DNA of 20,003 nucleotides, from contig JADKBN010000027.1 in NCBI GenBank assembly GCA_016715065.1, forward strand, positions 1 to 20,003, in the 5' to 3' direction. Shown here piece by piece: positions 8,362 to 15,577 of this stretch (position 1 is its first letter; every line of letters begins with the position of its first letter). The translations under genes were made by a program, and so were the position numbers. Under the pieces are notes generated by a model that saw nothing but the letters and a program-made list of their open reading frames with translations, did no database searches and was not told the origin of the DNA. The DNA comes from Fibrobacterota bacterium. Lineage in GTDB: Bacteria > Fibrobacterota > Fibrobacteria > UBA5070.

Positions 8362-10860
8362 ATGAATAAGCAAGAATTTCAATGGATTATGGTCGCAGGA
8401 ATCGGGGGGCTGTTTCTCTTGGGTTTTGTGATTCATTACAGCTTTTTCGATCACCCGGCTCCTGCTCCTTCGGCGACGGGGGTTCCATTCGATGGACTCT
8501 TTCGGTCCATTTCCGACGAGGAAGAGCTATGGAAGGCGTTCCAATCTCGAGTGGAATCTCCCGGTCCAGACGAGGACCTGGGTGCCATTTTCGCCTCGTT
8601 CTGGGCGAGGAGAGAAAGTGTCCGCGGCGAGTCGTCCTCGTTCGATGTCCGTGAACACTGGACGAAGATGGCCCGTGCGGCAACGGACCTCCGTGTGCGC
8701 GATCTGTTCTTGGCCTATCGGGCACGAGGCGATCGAATGGATGGTTCCGGTTGCGGTTTCGATGCGAAATCTTCGCAGGTTCGGGTCGGCGATCCGCTGC
8801 CATTCATCATTTCGGGAAATTCCGTGCGATTGGAGAGGCGCAGGATGACGTTTTCCGAGGGCTGGTCCTTGCAGGCCACCGATCAGGTGGATACGATCGA
8901 ACTTGTCTGGAGATGTTTCGACACCTCCAGCTACGCTCGTTTGATGTCCGGACATCGGGGTTGCTCGGGGAATTTCGAGACCTCCAAGCCGATGCTGCCC
9001 GGGATCTGGAGATTCACGCTGCTTTCCGACGACGTCTTCCGCGAAGTCTACTTGAACATAACGGAAAACGACGTGGCTTTGGAAATGGATCACGAGGGGT
9101 TCTTGCTGTGGACGGGAGGGGAGGCGGAGGTGCGGCTTTGGAATGCCAAGGACACCATCGTTCGGAACATCGGACCGGAAGGATTCCTCCGCTATTCGAT
9201 CGATCCTCCCGCCTCGGGGCAGATGGAGTACAATCTTGCCGTCCGTCAGGGGGAAAGCGTCTACTTCCGAAAATTGTCATGGGTAAGGCGCGACGCGGAT
9301 TCCCGGGTCAATGCGGTCGCTTGGACGGATCGAACCGAATACCAACCTGGGGATACGGTGAGGTTGCACGGGATCGTGAGGGCTTTCGATGCGCAGGGAC
9401 GAAGATCCTTTTCCGATCTTCACGGCCCGCTCCTGCTTCAGTTCTATGGAAAACCTTTCCCTAAAGGTGATAGCCAGAATCTGACGATGACTCCGGATGG
9501 CCATTTCCACGGGAGCGTCGAAATACCTTTGGATGCCAACGACGGATCCGCAACGGCGTTTTTGGACAACAGGCTGGAAAGTACGAGGAATGTGGATTCC
9601 GGGAGCGTTGCCGTCTCCGGATGGCGGACCCTTGGCGAGAGCGACGATTTTCTTCGTTTCGATGTCCGGAAGGAGCCACGGCCGCGAGTCGCAAGCATCC
9701 ATTCTTCCTGGGATCGGGCCGACTACAGGGAGGGAGATACCGCCGTCCTTCGCGTACGAGTGCTTGACAAAAATCGCAAACCCTGGTCGGGACAGGTCGG
9801 AATGGAATGCCGATGGGCGGGAGGTGTTAAGCGTTCGGATCTGTCCACGAATCGGCATGGGATGGCGGAATGGAGCTTTCGCGGTCTTAGGAAAGGAGAA
9901 ATCAGAGCCGATGTGGTCGCGGAAGTCGGAGATTCCATCCTGTGGGGCAGAAGCGAGGCGGAAGCGTTCTCCGATCGCGAGGCTCTTCCCCGGGCGGCAT
10001 CGCTTTCGGTTAGCGTTGCCAAGAATCCGCTGGAAGCCGGCCAGCTGGAAGTGAAGGTGGAGAGTCCGCACGAACTGGCGCCTGTGCAGGTTCTGGTACG
10101 CGGCAGGCGGATCGGTGAGGCGCGACATGGGCGGGTGGTCGCGGGGCGCTTCGTCGCCAGCCTTCCCATCGGGGATCCGGGGCAAGGGCGTTGGATCGTG
10201 GCGTACGTGAAGGGGCCAGCCAACATGGGATCTCGCAGTGTTCGAGTGCCGGAAGCGGACGAGCGAGATGTCCACGTGGTCTCCCACCTGAGCAAAACAG
10301 GACAAGAAGTGACCGCATTGTTGGACGTGACGGATTTCCGAGGAAATGGGCTTTCCTCCTGGTTGACGGTGGCTGTGGTGGGGAATCCATCGGCAGCGCC
10401 GGGATTCGATACCCTTGCAAGCTCGTCGGGTGGAGGTGGCTCCCAGAGCATCGAACGGGACTTTCCGTATCGGGAATTCCTCTATCGGGGAATCTGGGCA
10501 GGCAAGTTTGAAGATTGGTACGATAACCAGTGGACGGGTGCCGGTCGGGCGAGGGAAACCAGGTCGCGCTCCGTCGAGCGGATAGAGAATTCCGTCCATC
10601 TCCGAAATCTGGAAGATCCGTCAGAAATCCGCTTCGATCCTCATCGACCTTGGAAGGAAGGGGATCGATTCGGCCCATCCTCAAACGAATTCTCCCCGGC
10701 CTGCACGAGGATGGCGTATTGGAGCGATTCGGTGCAGACAAGCGCGCAGGGGAAGGCAAAGGTCCGCTTCAAGCTTCCGCCCGGAAAACAGGATTGGTAT
10801 CTGGTGATCCGCGGCACGGCGGGGGAACATCTACTCGTTTCCCACATTGTCAAAATCTGA
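8362..10860 (+). CDS. Truncated alpha-2-macroglobulin-like envelope protein, copy 2 (membrane-anchored)
   Basis: 832 residues. A strong GAGGAGGG ribosome site (8348-8355) overlaps the end of copy 1, and ATG 8362 follows at normal spacing. The two genes are therefore almost certainly cotranscribed and possibly translationally coupled. Unlike copies 1 and 3 it has no lipobox cysteine. Residues 8-26 form one hydrophobic segment (WIMVAGIGGLFLLGFVIHY), more like an uncleaved signal anchor. After it come a helical segment with DEEELWKAFQSRVESPG (about 52-68), RLERRRMTFSEGWSLQATDQ (about 156-175), KPMLPGIWRFTLL (about 211-223), the clearest MG2 motif of the three (WTDRTEYQPGDTVRLHGIVR, 321-340), an MG-like strand SSWDRADYREGDTAVLRVRV (about 450-469), and a C-terminal block YWSDSVQTSAQGKAKVRFKL (about 786-805) ending RGTAGEHLLVSHIVKI. 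A disordered Gly/Ser and charged stretch (about 690-760) separates the last beta domains from the C-terminal block. No CxEQ thioester. A periplasm-facing inner-membrane location is inferred. Confidence 0.85.
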   Translation: MNKQEFQWIMVAGIGGLFLLGFVIHYSFFDHPAPAPSATGVPFDGLFRSISDEEELWKAFQSRVESPGPDEDLGAIFASFWARRESVRGESSSFDVREHWTKMARAATDLRVRDLFLAYRARGDRMDGSGCGFDAKSSQVRVGDPLPFIISGNSVRLERRRMTFSEGWSLQATDQVDTIELVWRCFDTSSYARLMSGHRGCSGNFETSKPMLPGIWRFTLLSDDVFREVYLNITENDVALEMDHEGFLLWTGGEAEVRLWNAKDTIVRNIGPEGFLRYSIDPPASGQMEYNLAVRQGESVYFRKLSWVRRDADSRVNAVAWTDRTEYQPGDTVRLHGIVRAFDAQGRRSFSDLHGPLLLQFYGKPFPKGDSQNLTMTPDGHFHGSVEIPLDANDGSATAFLDNRLESTRNVDSGSVAVSGWRTLGESDDFLRFDVRKEPRPRVASIHSSWDRADYREGDTAVLRVRVLDKNRKPWSGQVGMECRWAGGVKRSDLSTNRHGMAEWSFRGLRKGEIRADVVAEVGDSILWGRSEAEAFSDREALPRAASLSVSVAKNPLEAGQLEVKVESPHELAPVQVLVRGRRIGEARHGRVVAGRFVASLPIGDPGQGRWIVAYVKGPANMGSRSVRVPEADERDVHVVSHLSKTGQEVTALLDVTDFRGNGLSSWLTVAVVGNPSAAPGFDTLASSSGGGGSQSIERDFPYREFLYRGIWAGKFEDWYDNQWTGAGRARETRSRSVERIENSVHLRNLEDPSEIRFDPHRPWKEGDRFGPSSNEFSPACTRMAYWSDSVQTSAQGKAKVRFKLPPGKQDWYLVIRGTAGEHLLVSHIVKI

Positions 10861-10876
10861 CTCAAGGAGTTCAGCC

Positions 10877-11263
10877 ATGCCCATCGTCCATATCAGCCTG
10901 ACAGACCGTTGGAATGCCATCGAGGCGCGCGCCATTTCGGACGCCATCCACCAGGCCTTGGTGGAGGCCTTCCGCATCCCCGACCACGACTACATCCACC
11001 GCGTCCATCGGTGCGGACCAGAGGAATTGATGCTCGCGCCGGGCAAATCGGATCGGTTCGTTCTGGTGGAGATGTCCATCTTCCCGGGGCGTTCCGCGCA
11101 GGCGAAGGAAAAACTGTATGCGCAGGTCACCGCGAATCTGGAATGCTTCGGGATCGCGGCGGCGGACATCCTGGTGGCGCTCCACGAGCTGCCCATGGGA
11201 GATTGGGGGTTGCGGGGCCAAAGCGGGGAAAAGGTGCAGTTGGGGTTCTCCACGAAGGTGTGA
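10877..11263 (+). CDS. Tautomerase-superfamily protein
   Basis: 128 residues. The start is fixed by AAGGAG (10864-10869) and by the catalytic proline: the protein begins MPIVHISL, so Met removal leaves Pro1, the general base/acid of 4-oxalocrotonate tautomerase relatives. The length and the order (beta strand, helix DAIHQALVEAF, then EMSIFPGRSAQAKEKLY, then LVALHELPMGDWGLRG) match the longer Tautomerase_2/MSAD-like group (about 130 residues) rather than 62-residue 4-OT. Asp37 (counted after Met removal) and Arg71 in the GRS motif are plausible active-site residues. The substrate cannot be predicted. It lies 16 bases after copy 2 of the A2M-like genes on the same strand, so it is probably cotranscribed, but a functional link is not evident. 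Cytosolic (no signal peptide). Confidence 0.85.
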   Translation: MPIVHISLTDRWNAIEARAISDAIHQALVEAFRIPDHDYIHRVHRCGPEELMLAPGKSDRFVLVEMSIFPGRSAQAKEKLYAQVTANLECFGIAAADILVALHELPMGDWGLRGQSGEKVQLGFSTKV

Positions 11264-11271
11264 GGAACAGC

Positions 11272-11300
11272 TTGCCAACTGCTCGGATGTGCAGTAATGT
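11272..11300 (+). promoter_or_regulatory. Candidate sigma70-type promoter
   Basis: TTGCCA (11272-11277, 5 of 6 matches to TTGACA), a 17-base spacer, then TAATGT (11295-11300), which keeps the key T, A and final T of the -10 box. It starts 9 bases after the tautomerase stop and would give a transcript starting about 30 bases before the next ATG at 11340. Confidence 0.35.
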
Positions 11301-11321
11301 TTAGCAGTCTTGTTCACTGCT
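11278..11321. repeat. Three ACTGCT/AGCAGT half-sites forming an operator-like array
   Basis: ACTGCTC occurs at 11278-11284 and again at 11316-11322, with the inverse AGCAGT at 11303-11308. AGCAGT and the second ACTGCT form a 6-bp inverted repeat with a 7-base gap. They flank the candidate -10 box, so a repressor binding here is conceivable. A short RNA hairpin is the alternative. Confidence 0.35.
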
Positions 11322-11339
11322 CAAACGGGGAAACATCCT

Positions 11340-11957
11340 ATGATCGCCGAATCCTCCACTTCACCATCCAAATCCGCCTTGTCCGCCAAATACGGGCGGG
11401 TTTCTGTTCCCGAGTTCGGGCCGTCGGCCAGCGAGTTTTCTGCGGACGAACCCAGCTTCCATCGCGGGGAAGCGTGCGAACTGCTGGAAACCCTGGGGCG
11501 CGATTTGGGCATGTCGCTTCTGCCCGTGCGGATGGACGCCCTGCTGCAAGAGGGCGTAACTGTGGAAGCGACTCTGTCTTTTCCCGACGAGGCCACCCGC
11601 AAGACGGCGGAAAGCCTCGATGTGGTGTGGATCCAGGGAACCGAAGTCGTGGCGGCCTTCGTGGTGGAAGCAGGGCCGGATCTGGGCGAAGGCGTGCGTC
11701 GGTTGGCCGACTTGCTGGCCTTGCATCCCAAATGGAAAGCCCCCTTGTTCGTGGTCTCGGAGCCCGCGTTGCGCGCGGGGCTTGGTGCCGAATTCCACCG
11801 CCCCATCCATCGCCTGCTGAAAAAGCCCATGACGGAATCCGTCCGGATCTTGGATTGGGCCAGGCTGCAGCATGAAGTTTTGGAGCTGGGCGAGCGCGTC
11901 CGCTACCTGCGAGCGGAATTTTTGGCCGGAATCTCCGAGGCACCAGCGGAGCTCTGA
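11340..11957 (+). CDS. Uncharacterised protein, possible degenerate PD-(D/E)xK-like fold
   Basis: 205 residues from ATG 11340, preceded by GGGGA (11327-11331). An in-frame TTG at 11310 is possible but less likely. The N-terminal 40 residues are Ser/Pro-rich and likely flexible. The core has LDVVWIQGTEVVAAFVVEAG (about 93-112), RRLADLLALHPKWKAPLFVV (about 120-139) and HRPIHRLLKKP (about 153-163). From memory this resembles proteins with the pattern DVIWL...FEVEHT...GLLRxxDLLAL...RPTF, which I associate with a restriction-endonuclease-like fold. Here the first Glu of FEVE is Val108; Asp94 and Glu110 remain, so activity is doubtful. No signal peptide. Probably has its own promoter at 11272-11300. 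Function not assigned. Confidence 0.7.
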   Translation: MIAESSTSPSKSALSAKYGRVSVPEFGPSASEFSADEPSFHRGEACELLETLGRDLGMSLLPVRMDALLQEGVTVEATLSFPDEATRKTAESLDVVWIQGTEVVAAFVVEAGPDLGEGVRRLADLLALHPKWKAPLFVVSEPALRAGLGAEFHRPIHRLLKKPMTESVRILDWARLQHEVLELGERVRYLRAEFLAGISEAPAEL

Positions 11958-12015
11958 GCGTCGTGGAGGGGAAAAGGGAGGGCATCTCCAGGTGTTGGAA
12001 TGACCGGATCCGATC

Positions 12016-12053
12016 TATGATGTTGGATTGGATCCTCCTCCATTGTTGAGGAT
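12016..12053 (+). promoter_or_regulatory. Candidate -10 box and leader hairpin before A2M-like copy 3
   Basis: TATGAT (12016-12021) matches the -10 consensus at 5 of 6 positions. A TTGGAA (11995-12000) lies 15 bases upstream, a little too close for a good -35. Just downstream ATCCTC (12032-12037) can pair with GAGGAT (12048-12053) around a 10-base loop. The gap 11958-12086 is the largest clean intergenic space before this gene, consistent with its own promoter. Confidence 0.35.
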
Positions 12054-12086
12054 GCCGCTCTCACCGGTTCCACCTCGGGTTGTTTC

Positions 12087-14564
12087 ATGAAATTTTCCCT
12101 GGTCCGCGCCGTGGCCATCGTCTGCATCGCTTTGCCCACATTCTGGGCTTGCAAGCCTTACAAGTCCAAGCCGAAGCCAAAGGTCGATGCTTCCGGTTGG
12201 CATCGACCCGAGGAGCCCAATCATGAGCTCTTCGAGCAATTCCAAGACCCGAATCTGATCTGGCCGATCTTCCTGAAAATGGTCGATACGGCGAGAACCG
12301 ACGAAGAACTCGTTTCCGTGTTCGCCTCGGCGGCCAATTCCGGATATGGTTCGCTGCGTCTTTGGGATTCGGCCTCTGGAGTGCGATGGCGCGATGAGGC
12401 CATGGCCACCAAGGACCTGAAAAAGCGCGAGCTCTACCGGATCTGGGGGGCGACCACGACGCACGACGGGATGCAGAACTTCTACCAGTACGCCTTCGAA
12501 ATGCCGCCGGGGACCCATGTGCCGTTTCATGCGGATTCCTCGCGGATTCGATTGCAACGCACGCGGATGCGATTGAGCGCGGACCTTTCGATGGAGGCCA
12601 CAGATCTGGTGGACACCATCACGATCGACGAGAAACAAGATCACGAATTCTTTTCGTCAAAACCCATGGATCGGGGGTTTTGGCGACTGACGGCGTTGGG
12701 CGTGTGCGGATTTCAGGAGTGGTTCTTGAACGTGGACGATCTCCCTGTCCATGTCGCCGACGATGCCGACGGCTTTCAGGTTTGGGTTGGCGCGGGATCC
12801 CGGATCCATGTGATGTCGGATTCTGTCTGGAAGGTGTTTTCCATCGCTCCGGATTCCGTGCTCCGGTTGCCGATTCTGGCCGATTCCCTGCACGAACGGA
12901 GGATCGCCCTGGTGATCGAATCCGAGGGACACTTCGCATTCCGCGAGGTCCATGTGCCTCGACGCGACCGCGATCTTTGGGTGAGATCGGCCTATTGGAC
13001 CGAACAGGATGCCTACGCACCGGGCGATCGGGTGCGCATCCACGGAGTCCTGCGGGTCATGGGGCGCGATGGGCGTCTTTCCCTGCCGGAGCCTCCCACC
13101 AAGATGCAGGTCTTGGTGTCGGAAGTGCCGACCGAAGTGAAGCCGGATCGCGATGGGCATTTCCGTCTTGCCTATGCGACGGATCCGAAGGTGGGCAGAA
13201 ATTGGGTCAGCCTGGGGGTGGCCGTCCCGACCGAGTGGGTGGTTCCTCCCAGGCCCAACGATTCTCGCCGCGAACCGTGGTGGCATGTCTCCTCAGGACG
13301 CTGGAGGAAAGACTTCACGGTCCGAGATGGCAAACCCATCGAAAATTTCAGTTCGGAATCGACCGAGCACAGGACGTTTCCACAATTGGGGGCCGTCTTT
13401 GACAAGAAGGTCTATCGACAAGGGGAGCGTGCGCGACTGTTCGTCTGGATGGAAGATTCCGTTGGGATGATCGCCAGCGACGAGGTGGAGGTGCAAGTCC
13501 GGCGTGCCACGGGAGAGTCCAGGTTCAAGGTTCGGTTGGATCGCGGCATGGGCGATGCGTGGATACCGATGGACGTTGCGGAGCCGATTGCAGTCAGCCT
13601 GAAAGCCGACAGGATGAAGTCCTTCGGGTGGGGGATCGGCGGGAACGCTTTCGCCAGCGTCGTGGCAGCCGATTCCTCGCACCCTCTCCGCGAGGCGCAA
13701 CTTGCCATCGAGACAAAAACCGACAACCTGCTTCCGGGGTCGTTGCTGAAGGTGCGCGTCACTTCGCTCCACGAAAGCGCTCCCGTTTTGCTGGAAACCA
13801 GAGGCGCGCGTCTGGGACCTACGCGGTCCGGATGGATCCGCAACGGCGTTTTCGAGGCGGAATTGCCTGCGGAGGATCTGGGCGGCCGGTGGCGCTTGGC
13901 TGCCCGCTTGCGGACGAGTGCCGGAATGCGGTCGGTGGCCTCGCGAGTTTCCTTGGCCGATGATCGCTTGGCGCGAGTCGCGGTGAGCGCTGCCAAATCT
14001 GGCAAGATCTCGCTTCGCGTGACGGACATCGTCGGGAAGGGGTTGCGTGCGAATCTGACGGTATCTGTCACCTCCAATCCTTCGAGCGCTCCGGGATTGG
14101 ATTCGCTGGCTCGGATGGATTCCTTACCGGACGGCCCCAGCGTCTGGTCGGTGTTCCAAGCCAGATCCCTCCTGCCCTGGCGGATCGGTGGTGCCAAGCT
14201 TTCCAGCGACAAATGGTTTCCGCGCTCCGGTCGTGAAGAAGATCGCCCGTCTCCATGGCCCCGGAAAATCATCAAGCATCCTGCTGAGAGGCATCAGGTG
14301 ACGGATCCCGAAGACCCCGAAGGTGTGCACTTCGATCCAAGCCTGCGGTTGGAGGAGATCTTTGCCAGTTTGCGGCCCTACCCGCAACAGTCTCCGTTGC
14401 GAGGCAAGCCACTCCCGGTGGTCTATTGGAACGAAGGCTTGCGTACGGGCTTCGATGGCACGGCCACCCTTTCCGTGGGCGCCATTCCTCCGGGAATCTG
14501 GTGGGTGGTGGTCCGCGGCACCGCAGAAGGCGGGCGGGTGGTCAACCAAATGGTCAGAATCTGA
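12087..14564 (+). CDS. Truncated alpha-2-macroglobulin-like lipoprotein, copy 3
   Basis: 825 residues. ATG 12087 opens a signal peptide ending PTFWAC with Cys22 as likely lipidated residue (Lys at +2; the box is non-canonical, Phe-Trp-Ala before Cys). A Lys/Pro-rich linker (KPYKSKPKPK) follows. Shared features with copies 1 and 2 are a helical N-terminal part with TDEELVSVFAS, RIRLQRTRMRLSADLSMEAT (about 152-171), KPMDRGFWRLTAL, an MG2-like strand (YWTEQDAYAPGDRVRIHGVL, about 303-322), an MG-like strand VFDKKVYRQGERARLFVWME (about 437-456), a segment LRANLTVSVTSNPSSAPGLD (about 654-673) that has a counterpart in copy 2, and the C-terminal block VVYWNEGLRTGFDGTATLSV ending with a short RGTAEGGRVVNQMVRI tail. 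No CxEQ thioester. No strong ribosome site precedes the ATG. It ends 8 bases from the convergent gene. Probably outer-membrane anchored; function unknown. Confidence 0.85.
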   Translation: MKFSLVRAVAIVCIALPTFWACKPYKSKPKPKVDASGWHRPEEPNHELFEQFQDPNLIWPIFLKMVDTARTDEELVSVFASAANSGYGSLRLWDSASGVRWRDEAMATKDLKKRELYRIWGATTTHDGMQNFYQYAFEMPPGTHVPFHADSSRIRLQRTRMRLSADLSMEATDLVDTITIDEKQDHEFFSSKPMDRGFWRLTALGVCGFQEWFLNVDDLPVHVADDADGFQVWVGAGSRIHVMSDSVWKVFSIAPDSVLRLPILADSLHERRIALVIESEGHFAFREVHVPRRDRDLWVRSAYWTEQDAYAPGDRVRIHGVLRVMGRDGRLSLPEPPTKMQVLVSEVPTEVKPDRDGHFRLAYATDPKVGRNWVSLGVAVPTEWVVPPRPNDSRREPWWHVSSGRWRKDFTVRDGKPIENFSSESTEHRTFPQLGAVFDKKVYRQGERARLFVWMEDSVGMIASDEVEVQVRRATGESRFKVRLDRGMGDAWIPMDVAEPIAVSLKADRMKSFGWGIGGNAFASVVAADSSHPLREAQLAIETKTDNLLPGSLLKVRVTSLHESAPVLLETRGARLGPTRSGWIRNGVFEAELPAEDLGGRWRLAARLRTSAGMRSVASRVSLADDRLARVAVSAAKSGKISLRVTDIVGKGLRANLTVSVTSNPSSAPGLDSLARMDSLPDGPSVWSVFQARSLLPWRIGGAKLSSDKWFPRSGREEDRPSPWPRKIIKHPAERHQVTDPEDPEGVHFDPSLRLEEIFASLRPYPQQSPLRGKPLPVVYWNEGLRTGFDGTATLSVGAIPPGIWWVVVRGTAEGGRVVNQMVRI

Positions 14565-14572
14565 CCGATCCT

Positions 14573-15268
14573 CTATCGCCCCAATCGATCGATGTCAACG
14601 GGCTCCAGGATGCGGGACTGGCTGCGACCCTGGGCGGCGCGGATCATGGCGCGTCCCAAAATGGCGGGGGTGGTGATCAGGCCAGGCAGCAGGCGGGCCA
14701 GCAGCGGTAGGACCGGGCTGAACGGAGTGTAGAAGGCACGGTAGAGCTTGGTCTTGGACTTGTGGCCCTTCAGAGGCACGAGCCCCGCCAGGCGGAACAT
14801 GGTGGCGCGTCGCAACGGCAACGCAAGCAATGCGTTCTCGGTGCGTCCCTTGACGCGGGCCCACATCACCTTGCCGTGCTCGCTGGAATCGCACCCCGCA
14901 CCGGACACGTAATTGATGGCCAGGTCGGGATTGCGCTCGGCCAGAAAGCGGGCGATCGAAAGGGGAAGGTCGTAATTCAGTTTCGCGAACTCCGCCTCGG
15001 TCCTTCCGGCCGCCGAAGCCCCGACGGTCAGAAAACACGCGTTGAGCCCCACCAGATCCGACTCGATGGCAGACAGGTCGGACAGATCCGAAACGATCCG
15101 CTCCGTGAGTTTGGGGTGGGAAAAGCCCGCCGGGCCACGGCCCACCACCAACACGGATTCCACCTTGCGGTCATCCAGGCACGCCTGGGTCACGGCGGCG
15201 CCCACCATTCCGGAGGCGCCGAAGACGACCACGCGCAACCGCTCGACGATGGGCTGGTTCAACGCCAT
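14573..15268 (-). CDS. NAD(P)-binding SDR-type (epimerase-like) protein
   Basis: 231 residues on the minus strand. The N-terminus has a beta strand and the dinucleotide-binding loop FGASGMVG (Gly17-x-x-Gly20-x-x-Gly23), then VLVVGRGPAG after the second strand. Further parts typical of the NmrA/atypical SDR group are SDLSDLSAIESDLVGLNACF, NYVSGAGCDSSEHGKVMWAR and the KGRTENALLALPLRRATMFR segment. The classical Tyr-x3-Lys pair is not obvious, so it may be a sensor or a reductase of unknown substrate. The ATG at 15268 is nearly touched by a GAGG, so a start a few codons downstream (a TTG or GTG just before VVVFGASG) is possible. It is the second gene of a minus-strand pair and converges on A2M-like copy 3. 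Confidence 0.85.
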   Translation of the reverse strand: MALNQPIVERLRVVVFGASGMVGAAVTQACLDDRKVESVLVVGRGPAGFSHPKLTERIVSDLSDLSAIESDLVGLNACFLTVGASAAGRTEAEFAKLNYDLPLSIARFLAERNPDLAINYVSGAGCDSSEHGKVMWARVKGRTENALLALPLRRATMFRLAGLVPLKGHKSKTKLYRAFYTPFSPVLPLLARLLPGLITTPAILGRAMIRAAQGRSQSRILEPVDIDRLGR

Positions 15269-15281
15269 CCTCTGCAGTCGG

Positions 15282-15455
15282 TCACTTCTTGATGCTCGCT
15301 TTGACCTTCTTCAGGGCGGCGCCATCATACATGGCACAGATGCCCTTCATTTGCGTGGGCTGGATCTCCAGCTCTGCCAAGATCTTCTTGAGTTTGGCGG
15401 GGGATAGGCCAACGGCTTCGGCGAGCTTTCCGGAACTGAGCAGTTCTTCTGGCAT
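15282..15455 (-). CDS. Small helix-turn-helix-like protein
   Basis: 57 residues. The start at 15455 is chosen because a perfect AGGAGG sits 8 bases upstream of this ATG on the minus strand; a longer in-frame start at 15509 lacks such a site. The sequence MPEELLSSGKLAEAVGLSPA then KLKKILAELEIQPTQMKG has the spacing of a helix-turn-helix (KLAEAVGLSPAKLKKILAEL), followed by CAMYDGAALKKVKASIKK. The C-terminus is Lys-rich. It could bind DNA or RNA, but this is inferred from pattern only. The stop is 13 bases before the SDR gene's start, so the two are likely one transcript. Confidence 0.65.
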   Translation of the reverse strand: MPEELLSSGKLAEAVGLSPAKLKKILAELEIQPTQMKGICAMYDGAALKKVKASIKK

Positions 15456-15577
15456 GGATGGGTCCTCCTGAAGAGATGGAATGTACACCTTGCGTGCGGA
15501 TCGACCCACTCCGGGGCCGAGATGATCTAGTTTTCCGGAGAGCAGGCCTCCTCCTTTATCCCCGATGGATCCGAGCT
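15456..15577. promoter_or_regulatory. Divergent intergenic region
   Basis: Separates the minus-strand HTH/SDR unit from the plus-strand large secreted protein, so promoters for both directions are expected here. It contains the 13-base block GGATCGACCCACT (15498-15510) and CCGGGG (15511-15516), also found before the second tandem copy. I could not pick out convincing -35/-10 pairs. Confidence 0.4.
15498..15540 (+). repeat. Leader block shared with the second tandem copy (first occurrence)
   Basis: GGATCGACCCACT (15498-15510), CCGGGG (15511-15516), and a CTAG-TTTTCCGGAGAG segment (15527-15542) correspond in order to bases upstream of the second tandem gene at 17820-17866, with small gaps. This indicates that upstream DNA was duplicated with the gene or is conserved as a regulatory site. 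Confidence 0.5.

Noticed and set aside
9277..10599. Long minus-strand open frame (440 codons) opposite A2M-like copy 2
   Set aside because: It is entirely antisense to a well-supported gene, is rich in Pro, Arg and Ser as expected from GC-rich shadow frames, and shows no recognisable motif.
5890..14564. Thioester motif CxEQ in the A2M-like proteins
   Set aside because: I looked for Cys-x-Glu-Gln in all three; none is present. CPGGDCP and NCGVNAS in copy 1 do not fit.
15458..15577. Upstream in-frame start for tandem copy 1
   Set aside because: It would bury the signal peptide behind 40 residues and run through the shared leader block; copy 2 supports the start at 15578.
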